Below are positions 1 to 7,139 of a stretch of 20,774 bases of DNA, piece by piece. The position numbers were made by a program, and so were the translations under genes. Where the stretch lies: NCBI GenBank assembly GCA_039812985.1, contig JBDHUL010000010.1:1-20774 (forward strand), in the 5' to 3' direction. Positions within the stretch are counted from its first letter, which is position 1, and each line of letters begins with the position of its first letter. The notes under the pieces were generated by a model. That model was not told the DNA's origin and did not search any database. It saw only the letters and a program-made list of their open reading frames with translations. Source of the DNA: JAPUDS01 sp039812985 (lineage in GTDB: Bacteria; Patescibacteriota; Saccharimonadia; Saccharimonadales; Saccharimonadaceae).

Positions 1-35
1 CGTTTTGCAAACGCAATCGACGCTTCTCTGTCCAT
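1..35 (-). CDS. 5' end of a reading frame after yidC, probably jag/khpB (partial)
   Basis: Only the first eleven codons (MDREASIAFAK) are inside the window and the frame continues past position 1. The ATG lies 6 nt after the yidC stop. It has a strong GGAGG Shine-Dalgarno sequence that ends at the yidC stop codon, 9 nt before the ATG, which makes it a credible translated start. In many bacteria the gene after rpmH-rnpA-yidC is jag/khpB (SpoIIIJ-associated RNA-binding protein with KH and R3H domains), and that is the identity inferred from position. The visible residues are too few to confirm it. Confidence 0.45.
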   Translation of the reverse strand, partial: MDREASIAFAK

Positions 36-41
36 ACCAAC

Positions 42-971
42 TTACCTCCGTTTACTCCGTTTTTTACCGCGTTGTTTTGGAGCAGCCACCACCGTTGCTT
101 CTACCGCGTTCTTTTCACGTTCGCTGCCGCCAGTTTTTTGGCTTGCCAGCACCTCCATCTCCCCTACGTCTTTTTTCAATATGTAGTGTTGCTGCACGAC
201 TGCGACGAGTGACGACACGACCGTGTAGAGCGATATCGCACCTGGTAAGTATACCATCACCATAAGCGTCAGAAGCGGGAAAATAAGCAACATACGCTGC
301 GACATAATGGCACTAACTTCCGTTTGGTCAACCTCCTTTCCGGCCGCGCTCGCCGCCATAACGTCGCGGAGTCGTTTGTGTTCGGTTGGCTGCGGAGAGA
401 TTTGTTTTGACTGGTAGTACTGGAGCACCGCCGCGAGCACCGCCAGTACCATGAGCGGCCAGTAGACTTGCCCATTCGACAGTGCGGTTTTCGACAAGTT
501 CACAAGCCCTAGGAGCGATTCGTTAAAGTAGTGGTTTGAACTGGTAATGATGTCGTGAATGGGTCCCAGGTTTTCCACAACGTCATAGGTAAATTTGGCG
601 ATTTGGTCGCGATGTTTGGTGATGATATTTATCACGTTATACAGGGCGATAAAAATAGGGAGCTGCAAGAGCAGTACGCCGATGCTACTCATTGGGTTAA
701 TGCCCTTCTCACGGTACAGTTCAAGCATTAACATACCCTCAAGTTGCTTGTTGCCTTTGGCTTTGGCCTTGATCTTCTTAAGTTCTGGTTGGATCTCGCG
801 CTGAATTTTGGTCTGATGGAGTTGTTTCTTAATAAGGGGCCACATGGCAAACCGAACCAACACGGTAAAGATAATGAGCGCCACCCCAAAGTCTGACCCG
901 GGCAAAAGCCCATAAATAACAGCAAGCAGGTTAAAAATTGGCTGAACAATAAGCAGATCAAATATATTCAT
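42..971 (-). CDS. yidC: Membrane protein insertase YidC/Oxa1 family
   Basis: YidC inserts and folds proteins in the cytoplasmic membrane, alone or with SecYEG. The 309-residue product lacks the large periplasmic domain and the lipoprotein signal of other YidC types. It starts almost directly with a first helix (about 28-48) containing the conserved pore arginine (R40 in LVRFAMWPL). A basic cytoplasmic hairpin follows at about 50-85, and further helices lie near 97-117, 170-187 and 225-265. The C-terminus is strongly basic (KQRGKKRSKRR), as expected for ribosome contact. The start ATG lies 3 nt after the rnpA stop, so the gene is co-transcribed with rpmH and rnpA. The next frame follows within 6 nt. 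Identification is based on motif pattern and the classic gene order. Confidence 0.95.
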   Translation of the reverse strand: MNIFDLLIVQPIFNLLAVIYGLLPGSDFGVALIIFTVLVRFAMWPLIKKQLHQTKIQREIQPELKKIKAKAKGNKQLEGMLMLELYREKGINPMSSIGVLLLQLPIFIALYNVINIITKHRDQIAKFTYDVVENLGPIHDIITSSNHYFNESLLGLVNLSKTALSNGQVYWPLMVLAVLAAVLQYYQSKQISPQPTEHKRLRDVMAASAAGKEVDQTEVSAIMSQRMLLIFPLLTLMVMVYLPGAISLYTVVSSLVAVVQQHYILKKDVGEMEVLASQKTGGSEREKNAVEATVVAAPKQRGKKRSKRR

Positions 972-974
972 GTA

Positions 975-1349
975 TCATTCTACTATACCAGATACTATCT
1001 CTGTTCGATAGAGTCGCGCGCGCTGAAGGCACGTCTGAACAGCGCGTTCGACCTCTGAGGCTGGTAGTACGGCAAGTTCGGCACTGAACACCGTCAGTGC
1101 CATATCGGTATGAGGTGCTATGCTGTCCATATGTCGGCGCACCACCTCAAATACCCGTCGGCGTATGCGGTTACGCACTACAGCAGATTTTGCAACTTTT
1201 TTCCCAACAATAACCGCCACCCGGCTGTCACTGCGGCGCTTGTTGTAAACATACCTCACCTGCAAAAATGCGCCACGGGCGCTTTGGCCGTTACGAAACA
1301 AATAGTTGAGACTGCCGTGCCCGTGAAAACGATGTTGTTTTGAAAGCAT
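975..1349 (-). CDS. rnpA: Ribonuclease P protein component
   Basis: This small basic subunit helps the RNase P RNA bind and cleave the 5' leaders of precursor tRNAs. The 124-residue product has the family's start (MLSKQHRF) and the RNA-binding signature VVRNRIRRRVFEVVR at about 57-71, with R59, N60 and R61. It sits between rpmH and yidC, the normal order. The ATG at 1349 was chosen because it matches the usual N-terminus. The only Shine-Dalgarno-like GGAGG ends 1 nt before this ATG, which is unusually close, and an in-frame GTG lies at 1364 inside a hairpin. The stop precedes the yidC ATG by 3 nt. Confidence 0.93.
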   Translation of the reverse strand: MLSKQHRFHGHGSLNYLFRNGQSARGAFLQVRYVYNKRRSDSRVAVIVGKKVAKSAVVRNRIRRRVFEVVRRHMDSIAPHTDMALTVFSAELAVLPASEVERAVQTCLQRARLYRTEIVSGIVE

Positions 1350-1360
1350 GCCTCCAGCAT

Positions 1361-1391
1361 ACACGAAAACACCCCGCTCGGGGTGCTTTCG
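1361..1391 (-). promoter_or_regulatory. Hairpin between rpmH and rnpA
   Basis: An inverted repeat pairs 1364-1375 with 1380-1391. The perfect core is CACCCCG/CGGGGTG, extended by a CGAAA/TTTCG arm with one mismatch. On the minus strand it ends 14 nt before the rnpA ATG. No T-run follows outside the stem, so it is not a convincing terminator. It may be an RNA stability or processing element, or a partial attenuator that lowers rnpA/yidC relative to rpmH. Confidence 0.5.
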
Positions 1392-1414
1392 TGGGTGTTC
1401 TTAGGGAGTTCTTC

Positions 1415-1555
1415 TCAAGAAACGGTTAGTTTCTTGCGTCCCTTGAGGCGACGGGCTTTGAGAACAAGCCGACCGGCTTTACTCGCCATGCGGGCACGAA
1501 AACCATGCACGCGGAAGCGGCGACGGGTCTTGGGTTGATGGGTTCGTTTTGGCAT
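1415..1555 (-). CDS. rpmH: 50S ribosomal protein L34
   Basis: L34 is a small basic protein of the large ribosomal subunit. The 46-residue product reads MPKRTHQPKTRRRFRVHGFR in its first 20 residues and continues with the typical RMASKAGR and RRLKGRKKL segments, so it is full length. An in-frame upstream extension exists, but the ATG at 1555 matches the family start exactly. It is the first gene of the minus-strand rpmH-rnpA-yidC operon that leaves the origin region. A good promoter lies just upstream, with its -10 hexamer ending 10 nt before the ATG, and there is no obvious Shine-Dalgarno sequence. Confidence 0.96.
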   Translation of the reverse strand: MPKRTHQPKTRRRFRVHGFRARMASKAGRLVLKARRLKGRKKLTVS

Positions 1556-1565
1556 ATCGTCGTCT

Positions 1566-1594
1566 ATCCTACCACAGATACGACTCATCCTCAA
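1566..1594 (-). promoter_or_regulatory. Promoter of the rpmH operon
   Basis: On the minus strand there is a -35 TTGAGG (1594-1589), a 17-nt spacer, and a -10 TAGGAT (1571-1566). The -10 ends 10 nt before the rpmH ATG, so transcription should begin about 3-4 nt before the start codon, which implies an almost leaderless mRNA. Read by eye against the sigma-70 consensus. Confidence 0.55.
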
Positions 1595-1825
1595 GCATAG
1601 CCACAATTCTACTCCTTGGTGACGTTCCGGGCGACAAGTTACTCCGCAGTTTCTATGGAGTTAATTCTGTGACCTCTCCGGCTTGATTTGTGGGATGTTT
1701 AGTGGAGGCGCATTGGTTTTTTCCACTTTTTCGCTTCAGTTATCCACAATTTTAACAGGGGTGCGCGGAAACTGTGTATAACTAGCCCCTCATGTGATGC
1801 CGTGAGGCGACTACGTATGGAGGGG

Positions 1826-1854
1826 TTGTGGAAAAGTGTCACGGTGCCTATAGT
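1826..1854 (+). promoter_or_regulatory. dnaA promoter, overlapped by a DnaA box
   Basis: A -35 TTGTGG (1826-1831), a 17-nt spacer and a -10 TATAGT (1849-1854) match the sigma-70 pattern well. A second TATAGT lies at 1860-1865. The minus-strand DnaA box TTTTCCACA (1827-1835) covers the -35 hexamer, so bound DnaA should block RNA polymerase. Autorepression of dnaA is known in other bacteria. Here it is inferred from the overlap. Confidence 0.6.
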
Positions 1855-1899
1855 AGAGGTATAGTACAAGCAAACTGGTGGGACTAAACGTGTGGAGAT

Positions 1900-3258
1900 A
1901 TGGGGATACAAATAAACCAAGCTATCTGGCAAGCCGTACTCGGCGAAATCGAAACAACTGTGTCGCACGCTGTTTTTGTAACATGGTTCAAGCCGACCGA
2001 GCTCGTCATTTATGACGACGGGGGGTTTGCCATAGCTGTTCCGAACATTTTTGCCAAACAACAGTTTGAGACAAAGTTCAGCCAGCAAGTGGGGTCTGCT
2101 TTGGAAAAAAATGGTGTCAGCGCCGCGTCACTCAGCTACGTCATAAAAAGTACGGTCAGCAAAAAACGAAGTGGTGAACGAGAACCACTGGCCGACGTAC
2201 TGGCTTTACGAGCGCCGAAAAAGTTAACAACCAGAACGATTGGCGACGGTTTGAATCCGAGGTACACATTTGAAAGCTTTGTCGTCGGAGCGAGTAACGA
2301 CCTCGCCTATGCCGCCAGTCAAGCTGTAAGTACATCTCCGGGCACAAAATATAACCCGGTGTTTATCTACGGCGGGTCAGGTCTCGGAAAAACCCACCTG
2401 ATACAAGCGATTGGGAACGACATCAAACGCCGCCAGCCCGATACGAGAGTGTTATATGTCAGTTCTGAAACATTTGTGAGTGAGTTTCTCGACCATGTGC
2501 AGTTTAAGAAAAAGGGATTTGCCGATAAGTACCGTTCGGTCGATGTACTCATCGTTGATGATGTACAGTTTATCGCCGGGAAACAAGCTACCCAAGAAGC
2601 CTTTTTTCATACCTTTAATCACCTCCACCAGTCGAACAAACAAATTATCCTCAGCTCCGACAAGCCGCCGCGGAACATTCCTACCCTGACCGAACGCCTA
2701 CGGAGCCGTTTTGAATGGGGTATGAGTATCGATATCCAACTGCCAGATTACGAAACTCGCATGGCAATCGTGAAGACCAAGGCCGCTCTTAGCGGCGTCG
2801 AGCTCGACAACGACACTGTTGAGTACCTTGCCAAGAACATGAACACTAACATCCGTGAACTCGAAGGAGCTCTCAACCAGCTTCTCGCATTTTGTGAAGT
2901 ACGTGGGGTACCGCCTGACATTGATACGGCTGTCGGCCTCCTGGGTAACGTCCGACAAACCCGTCCACACCACCTCACATCAAAGCACATTGTCGATAAG
3001 ACGGCTCGATATTTTCGCATCGATACCAAAGAGATCCTGAGTGACAAACGAGACAAGCATATCGTAGTGCCGCGGCAGATTGCCATGTATTTACTTCGCA
3101 GTGAGCTTCACCTGAGTTTCCCTCGGATCGCCGTTGAGCTTGGACGCAAAGACCACACAACAGCTATCCACTCGGTCGAAAAAATCGATAAAGCCATAAA
3201 GCTTGACTTTGTGATCCGTGAACAAGTTGCAGATATTCGGGAGCGCTTATATGAATAG
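1900..3258 (+). CDS. dnaA: Chromosomal replication initiator protein DnaA
   Basis: DnaA is the AAA+ ATPase that binds DnaA boxes and melts oriC. The 452-residue product shows all four domains. Domain I (about 1-85) includes the WQAVLGEIE and TWFKPTEL segments. Domain II is a short linker (about 86-118). The AAA+ domain has Walker A GGSGLGKT (158-165), Walker B VLIVDDVQF (216-224), sensor I LSSDKPP (251-257) and the arginine finger in ERLRSRF (R270). Domain IV carries the DNA-binding signature GRKDHTTAIHSVEKI (about 415-429). Length is normal. The ATG at 1900 has a GGAG only 2 nt upstream, which is close. It is the first plus-strand gene of the origin cluster. Confidence 0.98.
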   Translation: MGIQINQAIWQAVLGEIETTVSHAVFVTWFKPTELVIYDDGGFAIAVPNIFAKQQFETKFSQQVGSALEKNGVSAASLSYVIKSTVSKKRSGEREPLADVLALRAPKKLTTRTIGDGLNPRYTFESFVVGASNDLAYAASQAVSTSPGTKYNPVFIYGGSGLGKTHLIQAIGNDIKRRQPDTRVLYVSSETFVSEFLDHVQFKKKGFADKYRSVDVLIVDDVQFIAGKQATQEAFFHTFNHLHQSNKQIILSSDKPPRNIPTLTERLRSRFEWGMSIDIQLPDYETRMAIVKTKAALSGVELDNDTVEYLAKNMNTNIRELEGALNQLLAFCEVRGVPPDIDTAVGLLGNVRQTRPHHLTSKHIVDKTARYFRIDTKEILSDKRDKHIVVPRQIAMYLLRSELHLSFPRIAVELGRKDHTTAIHSVEKIDKAIKLDFVIREQVADIRERLYE

Positions 3259-3525
3259 ATATTCCTTAGGAAAAGATGTGTACAACTGGCTGGAAAAGTC
3301 TGTGTACGTTCGTCCACACGTTAGCCACATACGCCCGCACACTCAGGCATTTGGATGGTTTTTCCGACATATTTCCACCCAAACGCGCAGTTTTTCACGA
3401 CCTCTTCACATCGTTTTCAACAGGCTTTTTAACACCAGGAAACAGGGGCGAACCACGCACTTTTCCACCTTTCCACACCCATTATTACTATTATCATTAT
3501 GTATATATAAGAAAGGACAATACTA
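3259..3525. other. dnaA-dnaN intergenic region: probable oriC unwinding region with DnaA-trios
   Basis: This 267-bp gap has no gene. It is rich in degenerate DnaA boxes: a reverse TTGTACACA (3277-3285), TTAGCCACA (3321-3329), TCGTCCACA (3310-3318), CTCTTCACA (3392-3400), TTTTCCACC (3461-3469) and CTTTCCACA (3469-3477). Directly after the last box comes CCC (3478-3480) and then the in-phase triplets TTA TTA CTA TTA TCA TTA (3482-3499), followed by TATATA. In Bacillus subtilis, boxes followed by a GC step and such triplets (3'-GAT-5' DnaA-trios on the opposite strand) form the basal unwinding system. The same order here points to the melting site. Confidence 0.75.
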
Positions 3526-4617
3526 ATGAAGGTTACGGTCACACAGGAAAACTTGAACCGCGCCCTTGCGGCCGTGAGCCGAGTTGCGAGCAGCAAAACG
3601 TCGCTCCCTATTTTGTCAAATATCCTCCTTCGAACCGAAAACAACCGATTGGTAGTTGCAGCAACCAATCTGGAGATCGCCTCGGTATACTCGATAGGAG
3701 CGAAGGTAGAGAAGGAAGGAACGCTCACTATACCTGCCCGTCTGGTGAGTGAGTTTGTTAATAACCTACCCAAAGATAACGTCGTGTTACATGGTGAAGG
3801 GACAAAGCTAGATATAAGCTCGGGAAAATATACCTCGACCATACACGGGGTTGTGTCAGACGAATTTCCGGAACTGCCGACGATCTCGCCGCAACACACG
3901 CTAGTGCTTGCTAGCGATTTACTCAAGCAGGTGATTGCCCAGACGGTGATTACGGCGTCTCACGACGACACACGGCCGGTATTGACGGGGGTGTTGTGGC
4001 ATAGTATTGACGGAAAGCTTTATGTTGCTGCAACCGATGGCTACCGACTCGCAGAGCGGAGGGTGGCCGAAACCAAAGAAGATATCAAGGCCCTCATACC
4101 AGCCACGACGCTACAGGAAGTTGCTCGCGCCCTCCCAGAGGACGCCGACGAGGTGTCGTTGCTTATTGACGATATGCAGGTGAGGTTTCAGGCGGGAGAT
4201 GTGGAACTTACTAGCCGCTTGATTGACGGCAATTTTCCCGACTATCGCCAACTTATTCCAAAAAGCACTGAGATAAACGCTACGGTAGCTACTGCTGAAC
4301 TGGTGCGGACAACCAAAATAGCCAGCCTGTTTGCCCGCGAAAGCGGCGGCAGCGTGACGCTTCACACAGACAAGTCAAAAGGTACTATTTCCATACATTC
4401 GGTCGCTTCGCAACTCGGCGAAAACACGTCTGAGGCTGAAGCGGCAGTGGACGGCGAGGGGTCGGTGACACTTAATTCGCGCTATCTCCTCGAGGCGCTC
4501 GGCTGTGTTGATTCCCCAAATATCACGTTTGGGTTTAGTGGTAAACTGGCGCCGTGTGTGGTGCGCCCAGTTGGCGATGACAGTTATCAGCATATTGTCA
4601 TGCCGCTGAAAAGCTAA
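3526..4617 (+). CDS. dnaN: DNA polymerase III subunit beta (sliding clamp)
   Basis: The dimeric ring that tethers the replicative polymerase to DNA and serves as a docking platform for repair proteins. The product has 363 residues, the usual length. It begins MKVTVTQENLNRALAAVSRV, followed by SSKTSLPILSNILL and TNLEIA, which are typical of the first clamp domain. DGYRLAERR and the C-terminal HIVMPLKS mark the second and third domains. The ATG is preceded by GAAAGGA at a good distance. It follows dnaA across the putative origin and precedes recF by 19 nt, which is standard origin order. Confidence 0.97.
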   Translation: MKVTVTQENLNRALAAVSRVASSKTSLPILSNILLRTENNRLVVAATNLEIASVYSIGAKVEKEGTLTIPARLVSEFVNNLPKDNVVLHGEGTKLDISSGKYTSTIHGVVSDEFPELPTISPQHTLVLASDLLKQVIAQTVITASHDDTRPVLTGVLWHSIDGKLYVAATDGYRLAERRVAETKEDIKALIPATTLQEVARALPEDADEVSLLIDDMQVRFQAGDVELTSRLIDGNFPDYRQLIPKSTEINATVATAELVRTTKIASLFARESGGSVTLHTDKSKGTISIHSVASQLGENTSEAEAAVDGEGSVTLNSRYLLEALGCVDSPNITFGFSGKLAPCVVRPVGDDSYQHIVMPLKS

Positions 4618-4620
4618 AAA

Positions 4621-4629
4621 TGCTAGACT
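4621..4629 (+). promoter_or_regulatory. Possible extended -10 promoter in front of recF
   Basis: TGC followed by TAGACT (4624-4629) resembles an extended -10 element. It ends 7 nt before the ATG at 4637, so a transcript would start at or next to the start codon. No -35 hexamer is found at correct spacing (TTGTCA at 4595 is too far). recF may equally be read through from dnaN. Confidence 0.3.
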
Positions 4630-4636
4630 GGTGTCC

Positions 4637-5671
4637 ATGGCGCTTGAGCGTATTAGCCTGTATAATTTTCGTTCGTACCAGGAGCGTGTATTTGAATTTA
4701 ATCACGGCGTGACGGTTATTACAGGGAGAAACGGCGCAGGAAAGACCAATATACTTGAAGCGGTGTACGTACTGCTCGCAGGAAAATCGTTTCGTGACAG
4801 CGATGAGTTGCTCGTGACGCACGGTCAAAACTGGTGGCGGTTGGTTGGCGACTATAGTGCCGAGCAACGGGAAGTGCGGTACCGGGCGACAGGGGCGCAG
4901 AAGAAGCAGGTTATCGTGCACGGACACGACCCAAAGCGGTTTACGTATCAGCACCAGTTGCCAGTGGTGTTATTCGAGCCGGATCATATGGCAATGCTGC
5001 ACGGCGCACCGCGGCTCCGACGGGACTACCTCGATACCCTACTTGGCAAAACAATACCCCACTACAGGACAACCCTAGCTCGTTATGAACGTGCGCTTTT
5101 GCAGCGGAATAACCTGCTTCGTCACGGGCGCTCTGTGAGCGAACTTCGCGACGCAGTGTTTGTGTGGGATATTGCCCTTGCCGAATATGGCACAGAGCTA
5201 TCCCAGATGCGCCGAGACTTAGTAAATAGAGTAAACGCTGTGCTCCCCGGAGTGTATTCGACAATCGCCCAGACAATAACCGGTGCCTCTATGTGCTATG
5301 AGCCGAACACCGACGGGAGTAGCCAACAGCTGGCTACTGCACTCACCCGGAGTCTAGAACACGACATGAGACGCGGGACAACGAGTGTTGGCCCCCACCG
5401 TGATGACTTTTCGCTGCTGCTTGCGGGCCACGATGCAAAAACGACCGCTTCGCGAGGAGAGGTGCGGTCTCTTGTACTGGCTCTCAAATACATTGAACTG
5501 GAGGAGTTGTCCACTGTCAGTATGACTCCCCCGTTGTTTTTGCTTGATGATGTGTTTTCGGAACTTGACGAGTCGAGGCAAGAGCAAGTGGCGAGCGGGA
5601 AGTACCAAACAATTATCACCGCGGCACACATTGGTCGCGTAAAACCAGATTCACACATTCACCTTAGTTGA
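4637..5671 (+). CDS. recF: DNA replication and repair protein RecF
   Basis: RecF is an SMC-like ATPase that binds single/double-strand DNA junctions and helps load RecA at gaps. Counted from this ATG, the 344-residue product has Walker A GRNGAGKT (30-37), the RecF signature TSVGPHRDDF, the ABC-type signature SRGEVRSLVLALK, Walker B PPLFLLDDVFSELD and the switch region TAAHI near the C-terminus. It is slightly shorter than many RecF proteins, mainly at the C-terminus. A GTG at 4631 could add two residues. The ATG was preferred for family fit, and no Shine-Dalgarno sequence is seen for either. The 3' end overlaps the convergent propeller-protein gene by 8 nt. Confidence 0.94.
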   Translation: MALERISLYNFRSYQERVFEFNHGVTVITGRNGAGKTNILEAVYVLLAGKSFRDSDELLVTHGQNWWRLVGDYSAEQREVRYRATGAQKKQVIVHGHDPKRFTYQHQLPVVLFEPDHMAMLHGAPRLRRDYLDTLLGKTIPHYRTTLARYERALLQRNNLLRHGRSVSELRDAVFVWDIALAEYGTELSQMRRDLVNRVNAVLPGVYSTIAQTITGASMCYEPNTDGSSQQLATALTRSLEHDMRRGTTSVGPHRDDFSLLLAGHDAKTTASRGEVRSLVLALKYIELEELSTVSMTPPLFLLDDVFSELDESRQEQVASGKYQTIITAAHIGRVKPDSHIHLS

Positions 5672-7139
5672 TGTAGCGAGGGAGGATGGTGGTCGAATGC
5701 TGCACTGTGTCGAAGTTTAGTCCGGAGGGTGCAAGGGCCTCTCTGGCTAACGATTCGCAGTAGGATTGGCGAAAGCTGTCCTCATCGATACCATCGGTGG
5801 ACGTCGCATACTGAACAACAAGGAGAGGCAGAACAATATTCATATAATACACTCGACAATTGTCGAGGGGGTCATCAAGAGTCGACATCTTGGAAATTTG
5901 GGTGGACAATTTATTGACGGGCTGTTGTTTGAGGGCAATACGATATAGTTCGGGCCGGCCATCGGCCAGAGAGGTCGCGGCGTAGAGGTAGTTGCCAGTT
6001 GCGTCTTCAAATAACTGCGTGACGGTTGTCTCGTCGTCAAACATGGCATAGGTTGATGAAAGTTTTGTTTCGGTGTCGTATAGCCACACCCCGTTACCAC
6101 TCCCGTAAATGATGTGGGTGTTGTCTTGCCAGATGGGGTTATTTGCGGTGTTTTCAGGAAGTTGACCAGACTTTTGCAGACCGGTTTCTGTCAAGGTATT
6201 CATGTCTGGACTCATCAGGAACACGCTAGAACCGTCTGGCGACCAACTGACCGACTGGAAGTTAGTTGGACTCTCGCCTATCACGGCAGCGGTTGTGGCA
6301 ACGATACTTCCTTTGGCGTCGATGAGGCGGATATTGTCATTGGTGTCTTTTGGGCTATCTTCGACCTTTCTCGGAGAAGCGAGCACAATAAGTCCCCCGT
6401 GAGCGCTCAGGAGGGCAGCGCCGTCGTCGACGGTGGTTACGGGGGTATACGACCCGTTGTTCTGACGTTTGTAGAGTACCGAGTCTTGGGTGATATATAG
6501 CGTTCCGTCTGGTGTGAGGGCAATAGAAAGCGGCGTTTCGCTGGCGGCACCTACCGGAAGTGGGAGTGGGGTGATGGTCGTACCCGATACGGAGACGATA
6601 CCCACAGACTCAGGGTTGTTGATGAGTCCTACCCCGTCACCATTTTTTGCCCACACGATCGTCTCGAACCGGGTTGATGAGTCTTGGTGTATGGTAGGCG
6701 AGGTGGTATCTACCCAGCTCAGGAAGCCATCGGGTGATAGGTAGCGAAGATAGTTTTTGGTAATCGACACATCTTTTACTAAACTGTTCGTGACAGGCTC
6801 TATGGCTTTCGCTTCGGGAGGCTTCAGTTGGATGGAAGTAATAATGACTGGTTGAACAGTGACGAGTGTCCGCTGCGCTCCCCCATTTTTCTGAGCAGTA
6901 ATGATGTAGGTGCCGACGGGCAGATACGCGTTCAGAGAGCCGTGCCCAGTGCTGAGCGTTTCACCGTCTGTGGTAGTGATGGTTATGGTGGCGTCTGAAG
7001 AGTCGGTAGAGACAGATAGTACCCCATGGCTGACGAGCAGCCACAGAACTAACAAGACGCCGAGGAGTATCATGATGAGCCGAGCGATGCGAATAGTGCG
7101 AGCGGCTTTGGGGTCGAAGGTGTCGAGTATGCTGGTCAT
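5664..7139 (-). CDS. Membrane-anchored PEGA-like / beta-propeller envelope protein
   Basis: The 491-residue product has a short cytoplasmic N-terminus, one transmembrane helix (about 20-38) and a Ser/Thr-rich beta module (about 42-106). That module includes YLPVGTYIITAQKNG and a closing TSIQL strand, and resembles a PEGA carbohydrate/envelope-binding domain. Next comes a long beta-rich region (about 120-430) with repeated SPDG- and TPDG-type turns (SPDGFLSW, TPDGTLYI, SWSPDGSSVF), as in TolB/WD40-like propellers. A C-terminal cap contains two cysteines. Its ATG overlaps the stop of the upstream M15 peptidase gene (ATGA), so it is probably translationally coupled as the last gene of the T4SS-like operon. 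A scaffold role on the outer face of the membrane is inferred; there is no enzymatic motif. Confidence 0.75.
   Translation of the reverse strand: MTSILDTFDPKAARTIRIARLIMILLGVLLVLWLLVSHGVLSVSTDSSDATITITTTDGETLSTGHGSLNAYLPVGTYIITAQKNGGAQRTLVTVQPVIITSIQLKPPEAKAIEPVTNSLVKDVSITKNYLRYLSPDGFLSWVDTTSPTIHQDSSTRFETIVWAKNGDGVGLINNPESVGIVSVSGTTITPLPLPVGAASETPLSIALTPDGTLYITQDSVLYKRQNNGSYTPVTTVDDGAALLSAHGGLIVLASPRKVEDSPKDTNDNIRLIDAKGSIVATTAAVIGESPTNFQSVSWSPDGSSVFLMSPDMNTLTETGLQKSGQLPENTANNPIWQDNTHIIYGSGNGVWLYDTETKLSSTYAMFDDETTVTQLFEDATGNYLYAATSLADGRPELYRIALKQQPVNKLSTQISKMSTLDDPLDNCRVYYMNIVLPLLVVQYATSTDGIDEDSFRQSYCESLAREALAPSGLNFDTVQHSTTILPRYIN

Larger units (their letters stand above)
1556..1899. other. 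rpmH-dnaA intergenic region with DnaA boxes (part of oriC)
   Basis: This 344-bp gap has no convincing gene. It contains two perfect DnaA boxes (TTATNCACA): TTATCCACA at 1740-1748 on the plus strand and TTATACACA at 1773-1781 on the minus strand. A one-mismatch box, TTTTCCACA, lies on the minus strand at 1827-1835. It also holds the rpmH promoter on its left and the dnaA promoter on its right. Transcription diverges from it, and the flanking genes are the canonical origin set. It is therefore a DnaA-binding part of the bipartite origin and probably the site of dnaA autoregulation. Confidence 0.75.

Noticed and set aside
1361..1391. Intrinsic terminator between rpmH and rnpA
   Set aside because: The hairpin is good but no T-run follows the stem on the minus strand, so it was recorded as a regulatory hairpin.
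1699..2088. Open frame on the minus strand across the 5' end of dnaA
   Set aside because: It is a shadow of the dnaA coding sequence and the DnaA-box region, with no family resemblance and no ribosome site.
3218..3752. Plus-strand frames through the dnaA-dnaN gap
   Set aside because: They cross DnaA-box-rich sequence and the dnaN start in another frame; the composition is not protein-like.
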